Shown one piece after another: positions 10,270 through 22,997 of a stretch of DNA of 64,000 nt. Origin of the DNA: Costus lasius. Lineage: Eukaryota > Streptophyta > Magnoliopsida > Zingiberales > Costaceae. Within the stretch, counting starts at the first letter, position 1. Each line of letters opens with the position of its first letter. Position numbers and translations under genes: made by a program. Location: NCBI GenBank assembly GCA_027563935.2, contig JANVAS020000231.1:13038001-13102000 (forward strand), in the 5' to 3' direction. Below the pieces are notes generated by a model. That model saw nothing but the letters and a program-made list of their open reading frames with translations, did no database searches and was not told the origin of the DNA.

Positions 10270-11838
10270 ACTCGGATAAATTGCAATTACCGAAAGATCA
10301 TGTTGTCAATAGCTAGACAGACCAAATATAGTTTCATATGCAAAGTACACTAAAATGAGCTAAGTTAACTTGTTAGAACGAATGTCGAACAAGAGTTTCA
10401 AGATATTGCAATATCGAGAAGATTTAGGACTTTGGGGTTTATCACAATGATAGATCATGATTTGAACAAGATAATGACAATGTAATTGTTCTAAAAATAT
10501 TCAAGGACTTATCCACAGGTACAGGTTACCTCCTTTCAATAGAATAACTCGGTATTTATTTAGATGGGTCTCCTACTTTCAAGGCATAGCGAACTAAATA
10601 GATCTAGTGAGAGTAGGGATAATCTAAATGTCCTTGCATAAATTCTATTTACTTTTATGATAGAATAACACAAGTCCGATCCATGCAATTCCAATGTTGC
10701 AATTCACCTTTCAGTCCTTCTCGCTATGTTTTAAACATGTAAAGATTTGACCAAAGTAAATAAATGCAAATAACAAAGTAAAGATCATATAAACAAAGAA
10801 AGATCCATTTAATGCTAATATTAAAGTTTAAATACAAGATAAATAAAGGAGTACAACCCTAGTCCTGAATAAAAAGGCTAAGTAGCCATGATAAAACAAT
10901 ACAGTATAAATGTCTCGAATCAGGTTCCAAGGGAAATACAAATGAAAGGAAGATGATTCTAGGAAGAAAGAGCAAACAAATCTTCCTAGGAAGCGTTGGA
11001 GTCGCCTGCCAATGCACCTAGCAAAATCCCTTTTTCTTCTTCATAACCGCCCTTGTCATCGTTTGCTTGCCTCCTCCCATTCTATAGTCGATCGACCTCT
11101 GTAATCGTTTGTAAAAGCCCATTTCTTCATATAAAAGTGTCCTTTCATCTCCCCCGTGAAATCCCTTGAATACCCCTTCAAATTCTATGTGAAATCGCAA
11201 AGAATCACATTTAGCAGACTCTATCACGGCCATGAAGTTCATCATAGTTAGACCACGATGTGTTATGTATTGTTCTGGGAAATCTATCATGGCCATGAAT
11301 CTAATCATAGGCAGGCCATAAAGTGTTATGTGGAAAACTGGCTTATCCATCATGGCCATGAAGTTGGTCATGGGTTATCTATGAAGTCCTATATGGATTT
11401 TTGAAATGTTGATCATAGCCATGAAGCTAGTCACGGGTAGGCCATAATCTTCTCAGGGATAAAGCTATCAAAATTCCTTTTAAATTCGTTATAGTCATGA
11501 AGCTCATCATGGTTTGGCTATAAAGAAGTCATTTGTAAAATGCTTGTCATGGCCGTGAAGCTCATGACGGGCTAGCCATAACGGATACAAAAAAATTATA
11601 TTTGAATTCAAATTTGCTATGTTGACTTGTCTTTTCCTCCATAGTCACTCAATAACCTCAAAATCATCAAATAAGCTCTAGAATCGATTGATTTTACTTG
11701 GAATTTTTAAAAAGACAAAAAAGTGAAGATTCCGAACAAAGCAGGTAAATAAACCTAATTATGGTATAAACATAACAAAATTTGCCTTATTTTGAGATAA
11801 AATATTATCAACAAATACTACTAAAATGCAAGGCATCA
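10270..11838 (-). repeat. Gy7 3' LTR (Gy4-related Gypsy family)
   Basis: It resembles the Gy4 LTR (47319-48773) in the block with GTACAGGTTACC, in CACCTTTCAGTCCTTCTCGC and at the end ...GGCATCA (11838), followed by a PPT-like AAATCTCCCATAC. The left boundary is uncertain: the GTGCACGG start seen in Gy4 is absent. Orientation is minus, with the interior to the right. Confidence 0.65.
11217..11580. repeat. palindrome array in Gy7 LTR (CATGGCCATG type)
   Basis: The perfect 12-bp palindrome TCATGGCCATGA occurs at 11287-11298 and 11350-11361, with at least four degraded relatives (TCACGGCCATGAAG, TCATAGCCATGAAG, TCATGGCCGTGAAG and others) between 11217 and 11580. Most are paired with a second half such as GTCATGGG or GGCCATAA. 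The layout is that of the other LTR arrays with a different core. A 117-codon ORF across it (11018-11371, minus) is a by-product of the repeats. Confidence 0.8.
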
Positions 11839-12563
11839 AAATCTCCCATACTTAAATTCTTATTTGTCCTAAAGTAATAAAAACAATATGAAACACGAGC
11901 TAGGTATGAAAGAGATAATCCAAAGCTAAAAACACATAGTCAATTTAAAACTTATCATGAAAAAAGTGTGATAAAATTTTTGAATTCAAAATAAGAGGTC
12001 TATTATCAAAGATCGAATCGAAGTGGTTCCACAATCCTTAGTTGATGAATCTTTCAGCAAGTAAAATACTATAATCCCTACATCATAAACAAACCTCATT
12101 CAAAATTCAATTCCTTCATAGTCAAGTGTTAGGGTCAAATTCAAATGCAATATTTTTTTCGGAATATTATTTCTCCTTTTTTCTCTCATTTTATTTTATT
12201 CACACAACAAGATAAGCTCTCTAAATTATTGGCGATCTTTTGATGTGAAACACAAAGATAGGCGGAATGCCGCCCAGTTGCTTAACTTGGATTAGTTAAG
12301 TATGCAAAATTAACTAATGACTGTTGATTCACATTTAGCATGAAACACAAACATGGGTCGAATACTGCTCCAGCTACTTTGTGCATAACTAAGTCAGTGG
12401 AGTTGCAAGTCTAGCTAGCGAGAGAACTGATATTTCTTTTTTTTACCATGTAAGTTTTACCCAACAAATGAAAAGAAGAATCAAATACATGATTGAAATT
12501 AGTTTAATTGATAAAAAAAATTAAAAGTATAACACTAGCTTTTAGGTTCCAACAAGTTTAGAT
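11839..12563 (-). other. Gy7 3' untranslated remnant
   Basis: A PPT-like stretch (AAATCTCCCATACTT, sense AAGTATGGGAGATTT) abuts the LTR. The rest resembles the Gy4 region 48774-49700 in order and composition but has no coding capacity. Gy7 is cut at the CoB1 boundary, so its body is missing. Confidence 0.5.
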
Positions 12564-12921
12564 TGTTAATGTATATACCATAGGACCAGTTGTTGGTCTA
12601 TAAACTTGTACTACATTCTCTTGCATTGTCAATGTCATGTTCTCTATATGAGTATGCATATATATATTTTCATGATAATATCCCTAGAGATATATTATAT
12701 ATGGTAGATGCCACTCAGTACTTGTGATAATGAGACCATCACTACCAATGTCAGAGGAACCTACAAGGTCGAACACCTAGACACTCGAGACCCCGTATTG
12801 ATCGGGTAGCCTTAGATTTAATTTTTGGATAATTAGGATATTTTGGGAGTCTGTTGGATCACGAATGCATCTATTGAGATGGGAGACATCATATAGAGCT
12901 AGATGATGTTCTGAGAACAAG

Positions 12922-12966
12922 TTGACCCTAGTTGACCTTTAGGTGAACATGTTTGACCTCACTTGA
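12922..12966 (+). promoter_or_regulatory. W-box cluster upstream of the CoB1 TATA box
   Basis: Four TTGAC motifs (12922, 12932, 12952, 12963) occur in 46 bp, about 180-220 bp before the TATA box. TTGAC[C/T] is the WRKY-factor binding core. CoB3 has a similar cluster at a similar distance. Confidence 0.5.
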
Positions 12967-13144
12967 CAAGGTCCTAGTCGATAGGTCAAACGTTAAGGTG
13001 CGCACCGAAATGATTTAGTGGCTTGATAACTTGATCTAGATGGGTCCGTATCCCATGGTGCTTATTTGATTATTAATATTTAAATAATGAATAAATTGAA
13101 AAAATTTATTCACGATTTAAGTTATGGGACCCACATCCAAACTC

Positions 13145-13152
13145 TATATAAG
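13145..13152 (+). promoter_or_regulatory. CoB1 TATA box
   Basis: ACTCTATATAAGGAGAGG is a strong plant TATA context. CoB3 has CTCTATATATAC at the equivalent place on the other strand. Confidence 0.6.
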
Positions 13153-13407
13153 GAGAGGCTAGGGGTGCATGCATGCCTTCTCTTGAAGAAACCCTAGCTG
13201 CCTCCTCCATCTTCCATGCCATTGCCCAAGCTTGGAGTTGTTGCCTCTTCCTTGTGTTGGCGACAATCAATCTTCTTCAAGGTGCAAGTAGAGTAAGAGG
13301 GCGAGTTTCCTTCCTTGGAGCAATCTTGGAGGATTGGCGCATGTTTAAGGAAAGGTGACTTCTTCATTGGTGCAATCTTGGTGGATTGGCACAAGCTCTT
13401 GAAGAAG

Positions 13408-15268
13408 TGTTGTACTCCATAAGTGCACGAATACTCGAAGTAATAAAATAGATATCGAACCACAGAGACCTTGTTGCCAAGTACTGAATAATCAATTTCT
13501 TTTTAGGTAGGCAATCGGAAAAATAGTGAATCAGACTATCGAAAAGAACATGGATAAAATATCAGAGAAGAAATCGGGACTAGGGGTTCATCTACTTTAA
13601 TTTCTAATGGCTAGATTAAGATAAGTGTCTATCAATCTAATTTTATCATGATTAAGGTATAGTTTACTTCATAAATAAATTGTCTCGCTCTCGTGCAAAC
13701 AATTGTATAAAGAACCGATCTTCACTCTCGTGCAAGATCTATTCATTGCTAAAAATAAGTAAACCATCAACTAAGAACTCAAGGATCACTCTCGTGCATC
13801 CGAATTCTAAGTTGATAACCTCAAGTGGAAACTCAAGATCACTCTCGTGCATTAGAGTCTCAACACAGAATTTACTCAAGGTTTTCTGATGACCAGAAAT
13901 TTAATCTCTTACAATTTCTAATCAAGTCTAAAATATTAACTCAATCCAAAGAATCATAACATCAACAAGGCATTAAAATTCTCTAAGAATTAGAATTTGA
14001 AGAACAACCAAATCTCTTACGATAGTTCCAAACTCGATAATTCCTAGGGTTCCGAATTTCACAATCAACTTCTCAGTCTATTTCGTAAAATTCTAAAACA
14101 TATTGATATTAAGATACAAAGGACAATTAAAGAACAATCAATCACAAAAGTAAAATTACCACAATAAAATCAGTTTGACAAAATTAAGGTTTTCTAGTCA
14201 TTAAGAAACAAAGAGATTACACCCCCATGTCCCAGAGAAAGATTAAGCTACCATGATGAAGGAGTTACAATAAAACAAGTTTCAGTGTGATAAGAAATCA
14301 AAGAGAGGGAAGAAATTATAGAACACAGTACTGTAAACGCGGTGAACAGTGGCATCACCCACTGTTTTGTTGATTTCTCCTTCGATACTCCAAATGCTCT
14401 AAAACTTCAGCTATGTATTCTCCTTCACCAGGCAAAGCTTTCTATTAAAAATCATGGCCGGAGGTGGTCTGTAGGTTGAGAACCGATGAACCCTAGCGCA
14501 GCCGCTCTTCTCTCAAATTTGCCGTGGATGGTTGATAAAAATTCTTATTTTTGCCTTGCGTGTCTTCTCCACTTTAAGACGAGTTCGCCGCCTCTTTCGG
14601 ATCTCAATTTGGAGGTCTGGATCAAAAGATATGGTCTACGCAAGAATCGGATAGAAAAATCAGAAATCTAGGGTTAAAAATACAGTACCATATCCTGATT
14701 ATGGCAGTGCCGTATTTCCTTCTGTATGTTCTGGGCAGGAAATATGCTACCATGACAATGTCACCCAATTATACGGCAGTGCCATATTCTTGCTGAAATC
14801 TTCTAGTCAAAATTTCCACAAAATACGGTACCGTGTACCTTCATATGGTAGTGTCGTATTCTTGTCAAACTTTTCTGGTTGAAAACCCTGAATAATATGG
14901 CACCGTGTAGTTCCATACGGTAGTGCCGTATTTTACCCAAGTCTTCTAGTTGGTTCTGATGTGTAATACGGTACCATGCAAATCATGCCCAAAAATACGG
15001 TAGTGCCATATTTTTGCTAGAAGGTCCATTTTGACTTGAAATTTGATGGGTAGACTCCTCTTGATGGTTAGAACTCATTCATGCATTGAAATTGCTTGAA
15101 AACTGGTGATAATAATGCCTTTTTGTCTGAAATTGATCAAAAACCAAAGATGGTGTAGATTCCGAAGCTTTTAGCAAAAAAGGTATAAAAACAAAGCAAG
15201 AGAGTAAGATTATGGCTCAAAAGACTACCAAATAAGTATGAAAAACACTATGAAATTTATAGTCATCA
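13408..15268 (-). repeat. Gy2 3' LTR
   Basis: The LTR is 1861 bp, the same length as its partner, which it resembles throughout. In element sense it begins TGATGACT. It contains a palindrome array (14683-15012) and hairpin motifs at 13687-13860 of the form CAC-GAGA-GTG. Confidence 0.92.
14683..15012. repeat. palindrome array in Gy2 3' LTR
   Basis: Degenerate dyads: ACAGTACCATATCCTGATTATGGCAGTGCCGTA, in which one partner has drifted; ATACGGCAGTGCCATAT near 14775; CGGTACCGTG near 14826; CGGCAGTGCCGTATT-like copies to 15012. Many CG pairs have become TG or CA relative to the partner array at 26200-26525, for example ATGGCAG here and ACGGCAG there. Confidence 0.75.
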
Positions 15269-16374
15269 AACACATAAGGCTCAAACCTTGCTTGTCTTCA
15301 AGCAAATAAAGAAATCAATACCAACTATTGAAAAATAAATTTTCTCATGACAAATAAATTTCTAAAATATAATCATCCATAGAAAATTTCATTAATCTCA
15401 CACAAAATTTCCAAGTAAATACATCATCCTTTGAAATTATTCTTTAAGACTCAAAAGTTCAATCGAATAAAATTTCGCAATATGCATAGTAATAGAATTT
15501 CAACCTCATGAATTAATCTTGTTTTTAAGATTTTTATCCAATATGTTTTTTGTTTACAGGAATAGGATCTGCAAATCTTTTTCCACTCATTTATTTTATT
15601 TTTTTTTGTCCTTGGCATTCTCTAAATCGATTACCACCCTTTTTCCGGTGACGTATTTAGAGTATGTTGGTCACATAACCGCACATAATAGAACTCATGT
15701 CCCATAAATAGAAAGAATTTTCTTGAGACAAAGGAGTCAATGTCCAAGGAACTCTCTCTTGGCATGCATCCACATAGATACACACTTTTTCATTGAAACT
15801 TTAACTATTGTCTTAGGTACCACTGTAAACACAATGCCAAGAAAAGGAGTTATTCTCTCTCATGGATTTGGATTTCTTTTTCCCAACAAATAACATAAAA
15901 GATTATAAAGATTAACTAGATTAATCAATTGATATCAACTCAATAACATGTGCAAATATGCTCATTTTATTCAAAGGAATTATTTCACTTCAAGATTGCA
16001 TTCACTAAACAATGCATTTACCTAGAATTTCATGCATCAATTAATGAAAAATTTCTAACAAATAGATTGTACTAGAGAAATAAATTCAACATATGAAATC
16101 TATTTCCAATTTTCAGAAATTGATATGCATGATAATTCATTAAAAACTTCGGCATGGTATTTGCTGTATTTTTCAAAAATCCCTACTACACATCATAATA
16201 TCAAGTATATCATCATTTAAATCAAGATGCATGAAATCAATTAACACATGCAACAATTCATAAAGCCTCGCAATAATAGCATCACATTTTCATATACTAC
16301 CATATCTATATATCCATCAATCAAATCAAAGGGCGAGGATCCATAGCATGCGGGCACAAGAAGCATGACAACGT
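15269..16374 (-). other. Gy2 3' untranslated region up to the CoA2 insertion
   Basis: It begins with the PPT-region counterpart (AACACATAAGGCTCAAACCTTGCTTGTCTTCAAGC split by substitutions) and is similar, reversed, to Gy3 40700-41605. A GGTACCACTGT-loop-ACAATGCC inverted repeat lies at about 15817-15839. The last 141 bp (16234-16374) recur inside CoA2. The CoA2 TSD AACGT is at 16370-16374. There is no coding potential. Confidence 0.7.
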
Positions 16375-18060
16375 TGAAAGTCCCTTGTCAATAAGGGGGG
16401 CCGAAACCCTAAAGTGGCGCATACAAAACATGGGCAGCGGATACTAGGGTTTCATGGGATCGATGCATGTATTATGATCAACATTAAAACTTTTGAATGC
16501 AAGAAAGAATGCGATTCATACCATGGCCATTTCTAGATGGCGCCTTGGAAGCAAGAGAACAAAAGAGGTCTCCTCCAAATCGTCACACACAAGATGATCA
16601 ACGGCTTGCTCCTTCTTGTCGTCCCTTGTGCTAGCAAGGATCGTCCAAGGTGTCTTTGATCGTTTGAAGGGAAGAGAGAGCTTTCCTTGCTTGGCGATTT
16701 TTTTTTTCTTCTTTCGTCTACCACCTTTTCTCACACAAATGTGTGAAGAGCCAAAGGCAAAACGGCGACAAGAGGGCGAGAGAGGGGCGACGTGAGAGAG
16801 ATGTGGTCACGTTGTGACATGCTATCTAAAAATAGCAAAACCATCTCAACGTTCAAGTGACCCCAATCGCAAATGCCAACTTGAACCATACGCTCATCCA
16901 ATGAGCTGGTTCAAATCGATTTGGTTCAATAACCAAATAAACCAAGCAATTAGTCCAGATTATAATAAACCCCTAAGGCTTAAGATCTGACCATTGATCT
17001 CTTGATGCTCCTGATCTCACTGATCTAGCATCTATTCTCTCAATCGAAGCTTACCGATCTCAAGCCCTAATCAATCAAACATGATCAGACTAGATCTCTC
17101 ACTTACAATCAGAGACTAAATCCCTTTAAACTGAACCCAAACAATTCAGTCCACACGATCTAACTTAAGTAAGCCATATCATCAAATTGTGCGACCCTAA
17201 GGGTTTCCTTTAAATGTCGGTAACGATAACTTACGTTATCACGATCAGTGAGGGGTATCTAGCAACACATCACTGTCTCCTGATATAAAGGAAAGAGTCT
17301 TCCAAGACTGCACCCAAACCACAGCACAAGTGTGAATCCAATTCACAAGGCATGCAAATTTCCTTTGCCACTGGATGTTCTTATTGGACAAGCGTGTCAA
17401 GCTTGTAGCTCCAATATGATGAGCATGATTAGATCAGATGAACACTGTCACCTGGGTATGCTCATACACTTTCTCAATCATCTCATACAGAGGGGGGCCC
17501 CTTTAGAACATCACACTCCAATTAAGGAGACGGCAATCCTTTATCTATCACTAGTGCCCTAACCTGACTCAAGCTCACCATCCAAGATAGTCTATAACCA
17601 TTATGTTTCAAATGATATTGAACTACCTCAAAACAATGACAATCATCATTTAGAAACACAAGTGATCTCAAGTCAGAGGAAATGTGCCACTTGTTGCAAT
17701 CAAGGATTATTCACATTGTGACAAGCAATTGAATATCCTAGTAGGGTCTGTCCAGTACATCCAATGTACCCATGAGTCTACATCTTATTCCATGCTCGAA
17801 GCATCCTATAAGATTAGAACACATATTAGTCTCAATCATATCAAGGCTGTCTCATGTTCGCCAAGATATATCGACTAAGGACTTTACTGCATGTCAGCCC
17901 AGCAGAACAGCATTGAGACATTATTCAGAAGTATATGTATTGCAGCAGATAATATAACAAACTGAATAACAACCATTGCCTTTATAAACATAAGAGTTTA
18001 TACATGATACTGTTACAATCCCAAGGCCTCAAACATTAGCCTTAAGGGCATACCCCAACA
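16375..18060 (-). repeat. CoA2 left (3') LTR
   Basis: It runs TGAAAGTCCC...CCCCAACA, 1686 bp, and is followed by ATCTCCCACTTGCAC, whose sense strand is the Copia polypurine tract GTGCAAGTGGGAGAT directly before TGTTGGGG. By eye it differs from the right LTR at about a dozen positions plus small indels. Confidence 0.92.
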
Positions 18061-18080
18061 ATCTCCCACTTGCACTTAAT

Positions 18081-19694
18081 CTAATGGTTGAGAAATCTCA
18101 AACCCATATTATTACAGTGCTTTTCATGCTTCTGCTGCGCCAGAGGCTTGGTAAGCGGGTCTGCCAGATTGTCATCTGTATGAACCTTGCAGACTTTGAT
18201 CTCGCCACGATCTATGATCTCCCTGATCAAGTGAAACCGTCTCTATATGTGCTTGGACTTCTGGTGCGACCGTGGTTCCTTTGCTTGTGCAATTGCTCCA
18301 GTGTTATCACAGAAGATAACCAAAGGATCTGCACTCGAAGGAACAACACCAAGTTCTTGAACGAACTTACGAATCCACACTGCCTCCTTGGATGCTTCCG
18401 AGGCTGCAACATACTCGGCTTCTGTTGTGGAATCAGCAACGATTGACTGTTTGAAACTTTTCCACACCACTGCTCCTCCATTCAAGCTAAAAACATAGCC
18501 TGATTGCGATCGGAAATCATCCTGGTCAGACTGGAACGAAGCGTCAGTATATCCTTCTATACTGAGTTCTTCCTGACCACCATACACCAAGAACATATCT
18601 TTGGTCCTCCGAAGATATTTTAAAATGTTCTTGACTGCAATCCAGTGCGCCATACCTGGATTACTTTGGAACCGACTGGTCACGCTTAACCCGTAAGCGA
18701 CGTCTGGGCGAGTACACAACATCGCATACATAATGGATCCAATAGCCGAAGCATAAGGTGTATTGTCCATTTCATCTTTCTCAGTCTGTGTTTGTGGACA
18801 CTGACTCTTCGAAAGATTCAGACCATGTCTGACTGGAAGATATCCTCTTTTAGAATTCTCTAAATGAAATCTCTCTAGGACTTTATCGATGTAAGTACTC
18901 TGGCACAGCCCGAGAAGCCTCTTAGATCTATCCCTGTAGATCTTCACACCTAATACATAGGCTGCTTCTCCTAAATCTTTCATCTGGAAACATTTTCTTA
19001 ACCATGCTTTAACCGCATGCATTTCAGGAATATCGTTTCCAATGATCAAGATATCATCGACGTAGAGGACTAGGAAAGTAATCACGCTCCCACTAAACCT
19101 CTTATATACACATGGGTCATCCTCGTTCTTGATGAAACCAAATTCAGAGATTGATTCATCAAAACGAATATTCCAGCTTCTCGATGCTTGTTTAAGTCCA
19201 TAAATAGACTTCTTTAACTTGCATATTTTATGACGATCTGATGGATTAGTGAAACCTTCTGGTTGTGTCATATACACATCCTCATCCAGATTTCCATTAA
19301 GGAAAGCTGTCTTCACATCCATTTGCCAGATCTCATAATCATAATATGCTGCTATCGCGAAAAGAATCCGAATAGACTTAAACATAGCTACAGGTGAGAA
19401 AGTTTCATCATAATCTATCCCGTAGATTTGTTTGAAACCTTTCGCAACTAGCCTGCCTTTATAGGTAACCACGTTACCATCCATGTCAATCTTCTTCTTG
19501 AAGATCCATTTACAGCCTATAGGGATAACTCCCGGAGGCGGATCAACCAAATCCCAGACTTGGTTATCTAACATGGAGTCCATCTCGGCGCGCATAGCTT
19601 CAAGCCATCTCGCTGAATCCGGTCCACTGACCGCATCCGCATAAGTGAGGGGTTCATCATTATCAATGATGTAGACTCCGTCATAGCGCTCAGG
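18081..19694 (-). pseudogene. CoA2 reverse transcriptase and RNase H
   Basis: RT reads from MRAEMDSMLDNQVWDLV (19595), with PIGCKWIFKKK, QMDVKTAFLNG, YGLKQASRSWN and the active site LYVDDILIIGND. The RNase H acidic residues lie in GYTDASFQSD, TEAEYVAASEA and FCDNTGA. A TAG at 18243 (a CAG in CoA3) cuts the last 54 codons, which end at 18081 beside the PPT. A second TAG at 19695 separates this frame from the in-frame integrase ORF. Domain order INT-RT-RH defines Ty1/Copia. The motif pattern resembles the Angela/Tork side of plant Copia. Confidence 0.92.
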
Positions 19695-21152
19695 CTATCG
19701 ACGGATCCTTCCCGATCTTCGCCGTTCCCGTGATATCTGAGCCTCAGGTTGTTCAGTAACCTGTTCTACTGGCTCAGGCTCATCCAACTGTGCTTGACCA
19801 CTTTGTCCTTCCTCTGGATTCTCATCCAGCTTTATTTCTCTCCCACTGGCCTCTTGCAGAAGAAACTCCTTCTCAAGAAATATGGCCGTCCGAGCAACAA
19901 ACACCTTGTTCTCTTTAGGATCGTAGAAATAATAACCCTTAGTTTCCTTAGGGTAACCGACAAAGATACATTTCTCAGATCTGCTCTCTAGTTTTCCAAA
20001 GGCGAGCTTTTTGACATAAGCCTCGCAGCCCCAGATCCTGATAAATGTCAAGCTAGGCTGTTTCCCATACCATAATTCATATGGGGTCTTTGAAACTGCC
20101 TTGGATGGCACTCGGTTTAGTACCTTTGCAGCTATCTCCAGTGCAAATCCCCAAAAGGAGTAAGGTAGAGTAGCCTGACTCATAATAGAATGAACCATAT
20201 CAAGTAACGTTCTATTTCTCCTCTCGGACACACCATTCCATTGCGGTGTTCCTGGCGGAGTGAGCTGTGAGATAATCCCACACTCCTTCAGATAGTCAGT
20301 AAACTCTCGACTTAGGTATTCTCCACCTCGATCAGAACGAAGTGCCTTGATATTTCGGCCAAGCTGATTCTGTACTTCATTCTTGAACTCTTTGAACTTG
20401 TCAAAAGATTCACTTTTATGTCTCATAAGATAGACATACCCATATTTACTGAAATCATCAGTGAAGGTAATGAAGTACTGATAGCCACCTCTAGCATGTT
20501 TACTAAAAGGCCCACACACATCACTGTGTATAAGGTCAAGTAAACCTGAAGTCCTTTGACCTTTATGAGGAAAAGGCGACTTCGTCATTTTGCCCATCAA
20601 ACAAGCTTTGCATGTATCAATCTCCTCATAGGAGAATGATCCCAGCAGTCCATAATCATGCAACCGCTTAATGCGTTTCTTGTTAATATGACCTAAACGA
20701 CTATGCCATAGCAAGGTGCTATCATCAGCATATTTGGCTTTCTTATTATCAATATTGTGTATAGAACATTCCATGTCCAACATGAATAACCCATTGTTAA
20801 TTGAACCAGTAGCATAAACAATATTATCTAAAGAAAGAACACACTTTGAAATATTGCATTCAAAGGAAAACCCCTTCCTGACAAGAGCAGGAATGGAGAT
20901 AATATTTTTAGTTATGCTGGGAACAAAGTAACAATTGTCTAGTTCCAATACAAGTCCAGATGGTAAAGAGATGAAATAGTCTCCTACAGCAACAGCAGCA
21001 ACCCGTGCCCCGTTTCCAACTCGTAGGTCTACCTCATGCTGTCCCACCTGTCTTCTTCTCCTGAGTTCCTGTACATTTGAACAAATGTGAACTCCACATG
21101 CAGTGTCCAACACCCATGAAATAGAAGAAGATGAAACCATGACTTCCGTCAC
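19695..21152 (-). pseudogene. CoA2 protease (partial) and integrase
   Basis: The 485-codon open stretch starts inside the protease: SWVLDTACGVHICSN, with catalytic Asp in DTAC rather than the usual DSGA. It continues into the GAG-pre-integrase zinc-binding region (LLWHSRLGHINKKR... then CKACLMGK), the integrase core (LIHSDVCGPF, FTDDFSKYGYVYL and SERRNRTLLDMV, the D-D-E residues) and ends in the basic REVRR-like tail before RT. The ATG at 21152 is internal. All sequence coding for gag and the start of the protease has been replaced by the duplicated flank. Confidence 0.9.
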
Positions 21153-21314
21153 GCAACAATTAACACATGCATCAAATCAATTAACACATGCAACAATTCA
21201 TAAAGCCTCGCAATAATAGCATCACATTTTCATATACTACCATATCTATATATCCATCAATCAAATCAAAGGGCGAGGATCCGTAGCATGCGGGCACAAG
21301 AAGCATGACAACGT
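21153..21314. repeat. duplicated Gy2 flank inside CoA2, with filler junction
   Basis: Bases 21174-21314 repeat 16234-16374 with one visible substitution (GGATCCGTAGC for GGATCCATAGC). The 21 bases before it (21153-21173) are filler containing a second copy of AATTAACACATGCA, itself part of the duplicated flank. The copied segment ends with AACGT next to the right LTR. A normal element would have its PBS here. Confidence 0.9.
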
Positions 21315-22997
21315 TGAAAGTCCCTTGTCAATAAGGGGGGCCGAAACCCTAAAGTGGCGCATACAAAACATGGGCAGCGGATACTAGGGTTTCATGGGAT
21401 CGATGCATGTATTATGATCAACATTAAAACTTTTGAATGCAAGAAAGAATGCGATTCATACCATGGCCATTTCTAGATGGCGCCTTGGAAGCAAGAGAAC
21501 AAAAGAGGTCTCCTCCAAATCGTCACACACAAGATGATCAACGGCTTGCTCCTTCTTGTCGTCCCTTGTGCTAGCAAGGATCGTCCAAGGTGTCTTTGAT
21601 CGTTTGAAGGGAAGAGAGAGCTTTCCTTGCTTGGCAATTTTTTTTTCTTCTTTCGTCTACCACCTTTTCTCACACGAATGTGTGAAGAGCCAAAGGCAAA
21701 ACGGCGACAAGAGGGCGAGAGAGGGGCGACGTGAGAGAGATGTGGTCACGTTATGACATGCTATCTAAAAATAGCAAAACCATCTCAATGTTCAAGTGAC
21801 CCCAATCGCAAATGCCAACTTGAACCATACGCTCATCCAATGAGCTGGTTCAAATCGATTTGGTTCAATAACCAAATAAACCAAGCAATTAGTCCAGATT
21901 ATAATAAACCCCAAAGGCTTAAGATCTGACCATTGATCTCTTGATGCTCCTGATCTCACTGATCTAGCATCTATTCTCTCAATCGAAGCTTACCGATCTC
22001 AAGCCCTAATCAATCAAACATGATCAGACTAGATCTCACTTACAATCAGAGACTAAATCCCTTTAAACTGAACCCAAACAATTCAGTCCACACGATCTGA
22101 CTTAAGTAAGCCATATCATCAAATTGTGTGACCCTAAGGGTTTCCTTTAAATGTCGGTAACGATAACTTATGTTATCACGATCAGTGAGGGGTATCTAGC
22201 AACACATCACTGTCTCCTGATATAAAGGAAAGAGTCTTCCAAGACTACACCCAAACCACAGCACAAGTGTGAATCCAATTCACAAGGCATGCAAATTTCC
22301 TTTGCCACTGGATGTTCTTATTGGACAAGCGTGTCAAGCTTGTAGCTCCAATATGATGAGCATGATTAGATCAGATGAACACTGTCACCTGGGTATGGCC
22401 ATACACTTTCTCAATCATCTCATACAGAGGGGGGCCCCTTTAGAACATCACACTCCAATTAAGGAGACGGCAATCCTTTATCTATCACTAGTGCCCTAAC
22501 CTGACTCAAGCTCACCATCCAAGATAGTCTATAACCATTATGTTTCAAATGATATTGAACTACCTCAAAACAATGACAATCATCATTTAGAAACACAAGT
22601 GATCTCAAGTCAGAGGAAATGTGCCACTTGTTGCAATCAAGGATTATTCACATTGTGACAAGCAATTGAATATCCTAGTAGGGTCTGTCCAGTACATCCA
22701 ATGTACCCATGAGTCTACATCTTATTCCATGCTCGAAGCATCCTATAAGATTAGAACACATATTAGTCTCAATCATATCAAGGCTGTCTCATGTTCGCCA
22801 AGATATATCGACTAAGGACTTTACTGCATGTCAGCCCAGCTGAACAGCATTGAGACATTATTCAGAAGTATATGTATTGCAGCAGATAATATAACAAACT
22901 GAATAACAACCATTGCCTTTATAAACATAAGAGTTTATACATGATACTGTTACAATCCCAAGGCCTCAAACATTAGCCTTAAGGGCATACCCCAACA
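21315..22997 (-). repeat. CoA2 right LTR
   Basis: It runs TGAAAGTCCC...CCCCAACA, 1683 bp, followed by TSD AACGT (22998-23002) and the continuation of the Gy2 interior. Confidence 0.92.

Larger units (their letters stand above)
12564..13407 (+). repeat. CoB1 LTR, first segment
   Basis: It starts TGTTAATGTATATACCATAGG, matching the CoB2 LTR start TGTTGATGTTTATGCCCTAGG. The 13019-13160 part matches CoB3 in reverse (an AT-rich block, then a TATA box). The LTR continues at 26785-26886 and 43319-43456 after removal of Gy2 and Gy3, and is then cut by CoB2. The segment includes the Gy2 TSD at 13403-13407 (AGAAG). No coding sequence. Confidence 0.65.
16375..22997 (-). mobile_element. CoA2, Angela-like Copia, rearranged copy
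   Basis: The order is LTR (16375-18060), pol (18081-21152), a 141-bp copy of the Gy2 flank (21174-21314), LTR (21315-22997). The outer TSD AACGT is at 16370-16374 and 22998-23002, and a third AACGT precedes the right LTR (21310-21314). Gag, the leader and the PBS are absent. Everything from 16234 repeats from 21174 at a constant 4940-bp offset, so the structure arose by duplication or unequal exchange after insertion. Confidence 0.9.

Noticed and set aside
17332..17562. 76-codon ORF also found at 22269, 29088 and 36453, and a 61-72 codon ORF at 1080, 17684, 22621, 29413 and 36811
   Set aside because: They lie antisense within the CoA LTR and recur only because the LTR does; no family resemblance or codon-type conservation beyond the DNA identity.
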